Assembly (NCBI GenBank): GCA_017556765.1
Contig: JAFYME010000002.1
Location: 1-45,085 of the forward strand
Length of the DNA stretch: 45,085 nt
Direction of reading: 5' to 3'
Source: Bacteroidales bacterium
GTDB taxonomy: Bacteria > Bacteroidota > Bacteroidia > Bacteroidales > UBA932
Below are positions 39,382-45,085 of this stretch, piece after piece. The translations under genes and the position numbers were made by a program. Position 1 is the stretch's first letter; the number at the start of each line of letters is the position of its first letter. The notes under the pieces were generated by a model. The model did not search any database, was not told the DNA's origin, and was given only the letters and a program-made list of their open reading frames with translations.

Positions 39382-39933
39382 ATGATATTGCCAATTTATT
39401 TGTATGGTTCTGAAAAGCTTCGCAACGAGAATGCCGAGGCAGACATTCAGGACAAGGAGGGCTTGACAAAGCTGATTTCAGACATGTGGGAGACCCTCAA
39501 GGCGGCTGACGGATGTGGTCTTGCCGCTCCTCAGGTCGGAGTGAATCTTCGCGTCGTGATAGTTGACGGAACAGACCTTTCGGATACTTATGAGTATCTT
39601 CATGACTTCCGCAGGGTTATGATCAATCCTGTAGTGCTCGAAGAAAGCGAGGATGTATGCGATTATTCTGAGGGCTGCCTCAGTGTGCCTGGCATTTATG
39701 CCGAGGTGACAAGGCCTTCGAAGATCAAGGTGGAATACTACGATGAGAATTTCGAGAAGGTGGTAGAGGAGTTCGACCGTTTCGGCTGCCGTATGGTTCA
39801 GCACGAGCTTTCTCATCTTGAAGGAAATCTTTTCGTGGACAATGTGTCTCCTATCCGCCGCAAGATGATCATGCGCAAGCTTCAGGCTATCTCCAAGGGA
39901 ACAGTTCAGACACGTTACAAGTCAAAGAGATAA
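39382..39933 (+). CDS. def: Peptide deformylase
   Basis: Removes the formyl group from the first methionine of new proteins. It has 183 residues with the three motifs: GCGLAAPQVG (44-53, usual form GxGLAAPQIG), EGCLSVPG (97-104, metal ligand C99) and QHELSHLEG (140-148, ligands H141 and H145, catalytic E142). The middle of the third motif is Ser at 144, where most deformylases have Asp (HExDH). The stop overlaps the next start by one base (TAATG). Confidence 0.95.
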   Translation: MILPIYLYGSEKLRNENAEADIQDKEGLTKLISDMWETLKAADGCGLAAPQVGVNLRVVIVDGTDLSDTYEYLHDFRRVMINPVVLEESEDVCDYSEGCLSVPGIYAEVTRPSKIKVEYYDENFEKVVEEFDRFGCRMVQHELSHLEGNLFVDNVSPIRRKMIMRKLQAISKGTVQTRYKSKR

Positions 39934-41288
39934 TGGGAGCATTCCACGCATATGATATAAGAGGAATCTACAATGTGGATTTCGACAAGGAGACAGCCTA
40001 CAAGGTCGGTTTCTTCCTTCCTGAGCTTCTTTCAGCAGACAAGGTGCTTGTGGGAAGGGACGCCCGTGTTTCGTCTCCTGAGATACATGAGTATCTTCTG
40101 AAGGGACTTACTGCAGCTGGTGCTGATGTATATGACATAGGCCTCAGCACGACTCCTATGGTGTATTTCGGTACAGCCAATTATGGATTCAAGGCTTCTG
40201 TACAGATCACCGCTTCGCATAATCCTGCCGAGTACAACGGCCTTAAGGTCTCGCGTGAAAACGCGCTTCCTGTCGGTCTTGATACAGGTCTTGGCCAGAT
40301 CAAGGAGTGGATAGAGAATGGTCGCGAGTGTATCCCTGCGGAGGTTCGTGGTCAGGTTCATCCAATGGACATCAAGGCGGATTATCTTGCATTCCTTCTC
40401 AAATACAAGGGTGACTGGTCTTCGCTGAAGATCGCCATGGACGTGTCCAACGGAATGGCTTCGCTTTTCGCGCGCGACATATTCGGCGACCAGCCGGCAT
40501 ACATCTATGAAGAGATGGACGGAAGCTTCCCTAATCATGAGCCTAATCCTTTGGTACAGAAGAATGTACAGGATCTGAAGAAGCTCGTCGCTCAGACGAA
40601 GGCGGATATCGGAGTCATCTTTGACGGCGACGCTGACCGCGTTATGTTCGTCGATGAGAACAGCCGTTTTATCTCGCCGGACCTCATGATCGCTGTCCTG
40701 GGACATTATTTCCTCGAGGAGAGGGGAGAGAAGGGATACATCCATCAGGACATCCGCAGCTCGAAGGCAGTGGGCGAGTACCTCGCGCCGATGGGTGGTG
40801 TGATGAATACATGGAGGGTAGGACGTGCATATGCTGCGCTCAAGCTTCGTGAGATCGACGGCGTTTACGGTGGTGAGCTTGCGGGACATTATTACTTCCG
40901 CGATTTCTTCTACTCAGACAGCGGACTTCTTGCTGCGATCCTTATCCTCAATGTCGTCGCGAAGATGAAGGCGCAGGGCGTTTCCCTCAGCCAGCTCATC
41001 GCTCGCATCGAGAAATATCAGAACTCAGGAGAGATCAATTTCCGTCTTGAGGACAAGCTCGGAGCTATGAATGCTGTACGTGACCATTTCATGGGTACGG
41101 AGCAGTCGACTGCATACATGGACTTCGACGGATATCGCGTCGAGTTCCCTGAGTGGTGGTTCAACATCCGCCCTTCAAATACGGAACCTTACCTCAGATT
41201 CCTCTGCGAGGCAACTTCAGCAGAGCTTCTTGAGGAGAAGGTGGGGACAGTAAGAAAGATACTCACAGAACAGTTTGGAGCAGAATAG
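39933..41288 (+). CDS. Phosphohexomutase (phosphomannomutase/phosphoglucomutase)
   Basis: Moves phosphate between C1 and C6 of a hexose for sugar-nucleotide supply. It has 451 residues. The catalytic serine is S95 in TASHNP, the metal loop is DGDADR (231-236), the sugar loop GGELAGHYYF contains the E/S-type specificity region, and RPSNTEPYLR binds phosphate near the C-terminus. The family does not separate Man-1-P from Glc-1-P specificity by motif alone, so the gene symbol is left open. Translationally coupled to def. Confidence 0.93.
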   Translation: MGAFHAYDIRGIYNVDFDKETAYKVGFFLPELLSADKVLVGRDARVSSPEIHEYLLKGLTAAGADVYDIGLSTTPMVYFGTANYGFKASVQITASHNPAEYNGLKVSRENALPVGLDTGLGQIKEWIENGRECIPAEVRGQVHPMDIKADYLAFLLKYKGDWSSLKIAMDVSNGMASLFARDIFGDQPAYIYEEMDGSFPNHEPNPLVQKNVQDLKKLVAQTKADIGVIFDGDADRVMFVDENSRFISPDLMIAVLGHYFLEERGEKGYIHQDIRSSKAVGEYLAPMGGVMNTWRVGRAYAALKLREIDGVYGGELAGHYYFRDFFYSDSGLLAAILILNVVAKMKAQGVSLSQLIARIEKYQNSGEINFRLEDKLGAMNAVRDHFMGTEQSTAYMDFDGYRVEFPEWWFNIRPSNTEPYLRFLCEATSAELLEEKVGTVRKILTEQFGAE

Positions 41289-41289
41289 G

Positions 41290-42318
41290 ATGAATAGATT
41301 GATGAAGAAACTTATTCTGACGGCTCTGGCTTTCATGGCCGGCGCCCTTTCTGTGACATATGCCATAAATCCGGTAAGGATCGATACCGTGAGGACGCAG
41401 CTTGTGGTCCCTCGCCCGGCGCTCGAGCCCCTGAAGTCGCTCGTGACATCGCCTACCGATGCTATCGATACCCTGGACACAGCTAATGAACATATCAAGG
41501 TCGTTCTCCATGCCGACAATACATGGCACTATTACAAGACTCCTTCCTTCCAGCAGGTTTCTGGAGTATATGACAGCAACTGGGATGACAATTCTACAAA
41601 TCCATATGGAATAGAGCAGAAGGATCTGCCCGATGAATGGGCAATATGGCTTGTGGACAGTCTGGACCAGTATCATTGTCCTTTCCAGGGCTCTGTGTAT
41701 CATAGGGGTAAGTTCGGCGTGCGTCGTGGCCGTCGCCATCAGGGAGTGGATATCCCTCTCAAGACCGGTGATCCGGTCTATGCGACATTTACCGGAAAAG
41801 TACGCGTCTCGAAGTACTGGGGAGCTTTCGGAAACCTTGTCGTGATCCGTCATGACAACGGTCTGGAGACATTCTATGCCCATCTTTCAAAGAGAAACGT
41901 TGAGGTGGGAGATTGGGTAAACGCCGGTGACGTGATCGGACTCGGCGGCTCTACAGGCCGCTCCACTGGTCCACACCTCCATTTCGAGACCCGCCACAAC
42001 GGCTTTGCATTTGACCCGCAGTGGCTCATTGACTTTGAAAAAGGAACCCTCCGCCACCGCCTTTTCGTGCTGAAGAAGAAGTACTTCAACATCTACAGCA
42101 ACTACGAGCAGGACTTCGAGGATGAGCTCAAGAACGAGGAGGACGACAAGAAGGAGGATGCCGAAAGAGAGGCAATGCGCTGGTACACAATCAAGTCCGG
42201 CGATACTCTCGGCCGCATCGCCATCAACAACGGCACTACGGTAAATGCCATCTGCAAGCTCAACGGCATCAAGCCGACAACTACCCTCAAGATCGGCCGC
42301 AAGATCCGAGTGAGGTAA
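41290..42318 (+). CDS. Secreted M23 peptidase with C-terminal LysM domain
   Basis: Peptidoglycan hydrolase of 342 residues. Signal peptide at 1-25, an N-terminal segment to about 135, an M23 domain with metal residues H150 and D154 (RRHQGVDIPL), H198 (FYAHLS) and the HLH at 229-231 (GPHLHFETR), then a highly charged Asp/Glu/Lys linker (275-295) and one LysM domain (297-342; YTIKSGDTLGRIAINNGT) for glycan-strand binding. ATG 41290, one base after the preceding stop, was chosen; an upstream in-frame TTG overlaps the previous gene. Confidence 0.93.
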   Translation: MNRLMKKLILTALAFMAGALSVTYAINPVRIDTVRTQLVVPRPALEPLKSLVTSPTDAIDTLDTANEHIKVVLHADNTWHYYKTPSFQQVSGVYDSNWDDNSTNPYGIEQKDLPDEWAIWLVDSLDQYHCPFQGSVYHRGKFGVRRGRRHQGVDIPLKTGDPVYATFTGKVRVSKYWGAFGNLVVIRHDNGLETFYAHLSKRNVEVGDWVNAGDVIGLGGSTGRSTGPHLHFETRHNGFAFDPQWLIDFEKGTLRHRLFVLKKKYFNIYSNYEQDFEDELKNEEDDKKEDAEREAMRWYTIKSGDTLGRIAINNGTTVNAICKLNGIKPTTTLKIGRKIRVR

Positions 42319-42334
42319 TCTTCCGGAGATTTTT
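42317..42334 (+). terminator. Weak terminator after the M23/LysM gene
   Basis: AATCT-TCCGG-AGATT followed by TTT begins at the end of the stop codon. The stem is only 5 bp, so activity is uncertain. Confidence 0.4.
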
Positions 42335-42346
42335 CAGATACATCTG

Positions 42347-42460
42347 ACACCTTGGACGTTTCTTTCATGATTTCCGTCCAAGGTGTTTTGTTTTTCGGTG
42401 TTTTGAGCCGGTTTCGTGTACACCTCGGTCGGAAATCATCTCCAAAACGTCCAAGGTGTA
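42347..42460. repeat. Left hairpin doublet of the transposase unit
   Basis: Hairpin A: ACACCTTGGAC (42347-42357) pairs perfectly with GTCCAAGGTGT (42376-42386). Hairpin B: TACACCTCGGTC (42419-42430) pairs with GTCCAAGGTGTA (42449-42460) with two mismatches (C-A and T-T). A and B are about 32 bp apart. The right doublet repeats the order, spacing and the B-type mismatches. Confidence 0.85.
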
Positions 42461-42472
42461 TACCATAGTAGC

Positions 42473-43387
42473 CTACATTGCAAGGCAGCGCCGGATTTGT
42501 TTCTCTCCGATGTGCATATTCCGATATAGTTGCTCTGCAATCTGCTGCTTTTCCTGTCTTGTGAGCAGGTATATAGAGGCCTTACCGTATTTGGGCAGGA
42601 TGGTCCTGTCTATTTCCATACAGATGTCGATGTCGGATGGCCTTTTGTAATCTGATTTTCCGTTTTCATATATGAGCATTCTTTCCGTGTTGTCTGCCTT
42701 GACCCCAGATTCGATTGCCGATAGGTTTATCGGAGGTTGATTGTTATTGTCTTTCTGTTGTTCCGTCTCCCATTCTTCCGAAGATTTTCTCGTCATGTAC
42801 CAGTTGTATGCTCTTGGTGTGACGAACATGTTTTCCATCTGAGGGATATCAAGTACTGTCTCGCGGAGAAATACACCGCTCTCGCTCATCTTATATGATG
42901 AGGGGTATTCCGCTGTCTTGCCGATATGGTTTCTGTGATGTCTTGGGTCAAGAAACTTCTCACATGGGCTCTTGCCCATCTCCTTCATGAATATTGCATT
43001 TGCGCTGCAGTATGGGTATGCGTAAGGAATAGGGGCGATGCCGTGATGGAGTGCGTTGCGCAGTGTGTAGCTTGCGGCTGCGAGCATGTGGTTATAGCCT
43101 ACTACTTCCATGGAGAAATGATGCTTTTCTCCAAGTTTGCCGGATCTGAAGTACTTCCTGTTGAAATACATACTGTACTGCATGCGGAAGCTGAACATAA
43201 GATCCTTAGGAACTTCAGTCTGTGCCATCTGGTGAAAGTGGGTGGACATGAATGATTCCACCAGACCGGTAGAGCCTGTATTGTACAAGGCTACTGCGAG
43301 GCAATTGAATCCTCTGTTGTAATCTTCCTGGTCCCTGAACAGGACCTCATCTCCTGCCGACAGGCATAAATGGTAGGTTCTTTTCAT
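42473..43387 (-). CDS. Y1 (HUH) transposase, REP-associated tyrosine transposase-like
   Basis: A 304-residue single-strand DNA transposase of the IS200/RAYT superfamily. The HUH metal pair is H50 and H52 in MSTHFHQMAQ. The presumed catalytic tyrosine is Y107 in SYTLRNALHHG, the equivalent of the Y(I/T)xRNP..xG motif. The C-terminal 180 residues (from about 125) are not part of the minimal Y1 domain and include a Gln/Asn-rich run (KDNNNQPP) and a terminal basic helix (RQEKQQIAEQLYRNMHIGEKQ) that could bind hairpins. The frame is intact. It is flanked by hairpin doublets that are its likely substrate. Family membership is firm; RAYT against true insertion sequence is open. Confidence 0.82.
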   Translation of the reverse strand: MKRTYHLCLSAGDEVLFRDQEDYNRGFNCLAVALYNTGSTGLVESFMSTHFHQMAQTEVPKDLMFSFRMQYSMYFNRKYFRSGKLGEKHHFSMEVVGYNHMLAAASYTLRNALHHGIAPIPYAYPYCSANAIFMKEMGKSPCEKFLDPRHHRNHIGKTAEYPSSYKMSESGVFLRETVLDIPQMENMFVTPRAYNWYMTRKSSEEWETEQQKDNNNQPPINLSAIESGVKADNTERMLIYENGKSDYKRPSDIDICMEIDRTILPKYGKASIYLLTRQEKQQIAEQLYRNMHIGEKQIRRCLAM

Positions 43388-43519
43388 AACATTTTATCTT
43401 ATACACGTTCTTGCCCTTCGCCCTCTCTCCACATCTCTCTGGGAATGTATGATGTGTGCAAATGTATGAAATTCAACTGAAAAGGATGCATCTTTTGTGG
43501 AATAAAAGTGCATTGCAGC
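43388..43519. other. Leader of the transposase gene
   Basis: AT-rich stretch between the transposase ATG and the right hairpin doublet. No reading frame or clear TAnnTTTG box is seen on the minus strand. It presumably carries a weak promoter for the transposase. Confidence 0.4.
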
Positions 43520-43632
43520 ACACCTTGGACGTTTGGGAGATTGGAAACGTCCAAGGTGTTCGCAATATACCCGGTATTGCCTCGAATTCAGTCCACCTCG
43601 GTCAGAAATCTTATCCCAAACGTCCAAGGTGT
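43520..43632. repeat. Right hairpin doublet of the transposase unit
   Basis: Hairpin C: ACACCTTGGACGTTT (43520-43534) pairs perfectly over 15 bp with AAACGTCCAAGGTGT (43545-43559), loop of 10 nt. Hairpin D: CACCTCGGTC (43594-43603) pairs with GTCCAAGGTG (43622-43631) with the same two mismatches as hairpin B on the left. D and B also share the inner GAAATC and CCAAA segments, so these are two copies of one 113-114 bp unit in direct orientation. Confidence 0.85.
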
Positions 43633-43647
43633 ACAGCCAGATACAAA

Positions 43648-43676
43648 AGCTCCGACCTCGGAAGGAGGCCGGAGCT
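43648..43676 (-). terminator. Terminator of guaA
   Basis: Stem AGCTCCGGCCTC / GAGGTCGGAGCT read on the minus strand (one mismatch), 5-nt loop, followed by TTTTGT. It lies about 50 bp after the guaA stop and ends the transcript before the transposase unit. Confidence 0.85.
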
Positions 43677-43727
43677 GTATCGTTTATGCGGGGAGGGGAA
43701 TTGCTCCCTCTCGACTGTCAGGGATGA

Positions 43728-45035
43728 TTACTCCCACTCGATTGTTGCGTTTGGCTTTGGTGAGAGGTCGTAGCAGACGCGGTTTACAGTAGGGATCTCT
43801 GCAAGGATACGGTCTGTGATCTTCTGGAGGATAGGCCACTCGATCTGCTCGATTGTAGCTGTCATCGCGTCGACTGTGTTGACGGCGCGGATGATTACCG
43901 GCCAGTCGTATGAACGTGCGTTGTTGCGTACGCCTACAGACTTGAAGTCAGGAACCACTGTGAAGTACTGCCATACCTTCTTGTCGAGGCCGGCTGCTGC
44001 GAACTCCTCACGGAGGATTGCGTCAGACTCGCGGAGAGCCTCAAGACGGTCGCGTGTGATCGCTCCGAGGCAACGTACTCCGAGACCTAGTCCTGGGAAC
44101 GGCTGACGGTATACCATCTCGTATGGGAGACCGAGCTCAACTCCGCAAGCGCGAACCTCGTCCTTGAAGAGCTGCTTGAGAGGCTCAACGAGCTCGAACT
44201 GGAGGTCCTCAGGGAGACCGCCTACGTTGTGGTGTGACTTAACGACCTTGGCAGTCTTTGTACCGCTCTCTGCGATATCAGGATAGATTGTTCCCTGGCC
44301 GAGGAAGTCGATTCCGTCAAGCTTGCGAGCCTCTTCCTCGAATACGCGGATGAACTCGCCGCCGATGATCTTTCTCTTCTGCTCAGGATCTGCAACTCCC
44401 TCGAGAAGGCCGAGGAAACGGTCAGTTGCATCTACATATATAAGGTTTGCGCAAAGCTGGTTGCGGAATACCTCCACAACATTCTCAGACTCGCCTTTAC
44501 GCATGAGACCGTGGTTTACGTGAACGCAGTAAAGCTTGTCACCGATGGCCTTGAGAAGGAGGGCTGCAAGAACAGAACTGTCAACTCCGCCCGAGAGCGC
44601 GAGGAGAACCTTCTTGTCGCCAACCTGCTGGCGGATGAGCTCAACCTGGTCTGCAACGAAGTTCTTCATGTTCCAGTTGGCCTCTGCCTTACATGCGTCA
44701 AACACGAAGTCCTTTACTGCATTCTTGATGAACTCCTCATCGTTTCCGAACTGAGCAAGCTTGATTTCGCAGAGCGCCTTGTCGTGACCTGCTGCCATAA
44801 CAGGGAAACCTGCCTCGTAGATTTCAGGGAGAACATCGATCGCAACTCCGTCGATTACGTTGTTAGGACCACCGTTGATGATGATACCCTTTACATTAGG
44901 AAGAGCCTTGAGCTCCTCGGCTGTGATATCGTGCGGGTGGATCTCGCTGTATACACCCAATGCTCGGATTGCCCTGGCAACCACTGTGTTTTCGTGGCTT
45001 CCGAGGTCAAGAATTACGATCATGTCCTGTTTCAT
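43728..45035 (-). CDS. guaA: GMP synthase with degenerate, shortened glutaminase domain
   Basis: Makes GMP from XMP with ATP and ammonia. Normal GuaA has about 510-525 residues; this one has 435. The synthetase part is complete: P-loop SGGVDSS (148-154), KIIGGEFIRVF, GQGTIYPDIAES, KSHHNVGGLP and the C-terminal dimer domain ending in KPNATIEWE. The glutamine amidotransferase part is not. Its first 80 residues are normal in pattern (ILDLGSHENTVVARAIRALG, KGIIINGGPNNV), but where other enzymes have PVLGICYGMQL this protein has PVMAAGHDKAL, so the nucleophile Cys is Gly83, and about 87 residues including the His/Glu of the triad are gone. It probably needs free ammonia or a separate glutaminase. 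The frame has no break, so this is not a fresh frameshift. Start ATG 45035. Confidence 0.9.
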   Translation of the reverse strand: MKQDMIVILDLGSHENTVVARAIRALGVYSEIHPHDITAEELKALPNVKGIIINGGPNNVIDGVAIDVLPEIYEAGFPVMAAGHDKALCEIKLAQFGNDEEFIKNAVKDFVFDACKAEANWNMKNFVADQVELIRQQVGDKKVLLALSGGVDSSVLAALLLKAIGDKLYCVHVNHGLMRKGESENVVEVFRNQLCANLIYVDATDRFLGLLEGVADPEQKRKIIGGEFIRVFEEEARKLDGIDFLGQGTIYPDIAESGTKTAKVVKSHHNVGGLPEDLQFELVEPLKQLFKDEVRACGVELGLPYEMVYRQPFPGLGLGVRCLGAITRDRLEALRESDAILREEFAAAGLDKKVWQYFTVVPDFKSVGVRNNARSYDWPVIIRAVNTVDAMTATIEQIEWPILQKITDRILAEIPTVNRVCYDLSPKPNATIEWE

Positions 45036-45071
45036 ATAGTCTAAATTTTAATTGTTTTTCTAACCGAGGTG

Positions 45072-45079
45072 CAAAAATA
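45072..45079 (-). promoter_or_regulatory. -7 box of guaA
   Basis: TATTTTTG on the minus strand (45079-45072) fits TAnnTTTG, about 37 bp before the ATG. The -33 position lies outside the window. Confidence 0.5.
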
Positions 45080-45085
45080 GAAAAA

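Larger units (their letters stand above)
42347..43632. mobile_element. REP/RAYT-like unit: HUH transposase gene flanked by hairpin doublets
   Basis: The single transposase gene at 42473-43387 is bordered on each side by a pair of related hairpins in the same orientation (42347-42460 and 43520-43632). No additional genes are inside. The layout resembles both IS200-type insertion sequences (subterminal hairpins, one Y1 transposase) and RAYT genes with their REP clusters. Boundaries are the outermost hairpin arms; the exact ends cannot be fixed from one copy. Confidence 0.7.

Noticed and set aside
40032-40889. 285-residue minus-strand frame antisense to the phosphohexomutase
   Set aside because: Shadow of the mutase gene; no promoter, start context or protein pattern.
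43394-43627. 77-residue minus-strand frame across the right hairpins
   Set aside because: It is built from the repeat arms themselves and has no protein pattern.
42347-43632. CRISPR-like spacing of the CACCTTGGAC repeats
   Set aside because: Copies are arranged as hairpin arms in pairs around a transposase gene, not as regular direct repeats.
43728-45035. Frameshift or assembly deletion as the cause of the short GuaA
   Set aside because: The frame is continuous, the junction region (GHDKALCEIKLAQFGNDEEF) is not a simple loss of a block from a normal enzyme, and the nucleophile motif itself is changed. It cannot be excluded completely without reads.

Overview
The window looks like a chromosomal segment of a Bacteroidota bacterium, most likely order Bacteroidales. 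The evidence is two SusC/SusD outer-membrane pairs, a complete Bat (aerotolerance) gene cluster, a DUF4837 lipoprotein, promoters of the Bacteroides type (TTTG, about 19 bp, TAnnTTTG), few purine-rich ribosome-binding sites, and a tRNA without an encoded CCA end. I cannot fix the genus from the sequence alone. Nearly all genes are intact and coding density is high.

Left part (1-5.6 kb, mostly minus strand): an RsuA/RluB-type rRNA pseudouridine synthase with a long Arg/Ser/Phe/Gly repeat tail at its N-terminus (its C-terminus lies outside the window), an exbB-exbD-tonB energy-transduction operon, a secreted CE15-type carbohydrate esterase, and truA. From 5.6 to 17.3 kb on the plus strand lies moxR-DUF58-(membrane protein)-batA-batB-batC-batDE, in which BatD and BatE are one polypeptide, followed closely by a large GH2 beta-galactosidase. 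Two palindromic intergenic repeats sit inside this cluster.

Middle part (17.3-34 kb): glyA, a SpoU-family RNA methyltransferase, a DUF819 membrane protein, and groES-groEL behind a sequence that fits a sigma-54 promoter. Then, on the minus strand, a glycan/nutrient uptake locus runs susC2-susD2-lipoprotein-terminator-susC1-susD1. The two SusC/SusD pairs are clear paralogues. No glycoside hydrolase or regulator is next to them.

Right part (34-45 kb): tRNA-Glu and rpsT; a minus-strand envelope/isoprenoid operon (M23 protein, dxr, rseP, DUF4837 lipoprotein); divergently ruvX-def-phosphohexomutase-M23/LysM protein, whose first gene has a promoter so close to the start codon that the mRNA should be leaderless or nearly so. 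Next comes a single-gene HUH (Y1/RAYT-like) transposase flanked on both sides by matching pairs of ACACCTTGGAC-type hairpins, i.e. a REP/RAYT-like system. Last is guaA, whose glutaminase domain has lost the catalytic cysteine and about 87 residues while the synthetase part is intact.

The most notable observations are the GuaA with a degenerate glutaminase domain, the transposase with its flanking hairpin doublets, the sigma-54-like groES promoter with an adjacent palindrome, the BatD-BatE fusion, the leaderless ruvX, and several other dispersed palindromic repeats.
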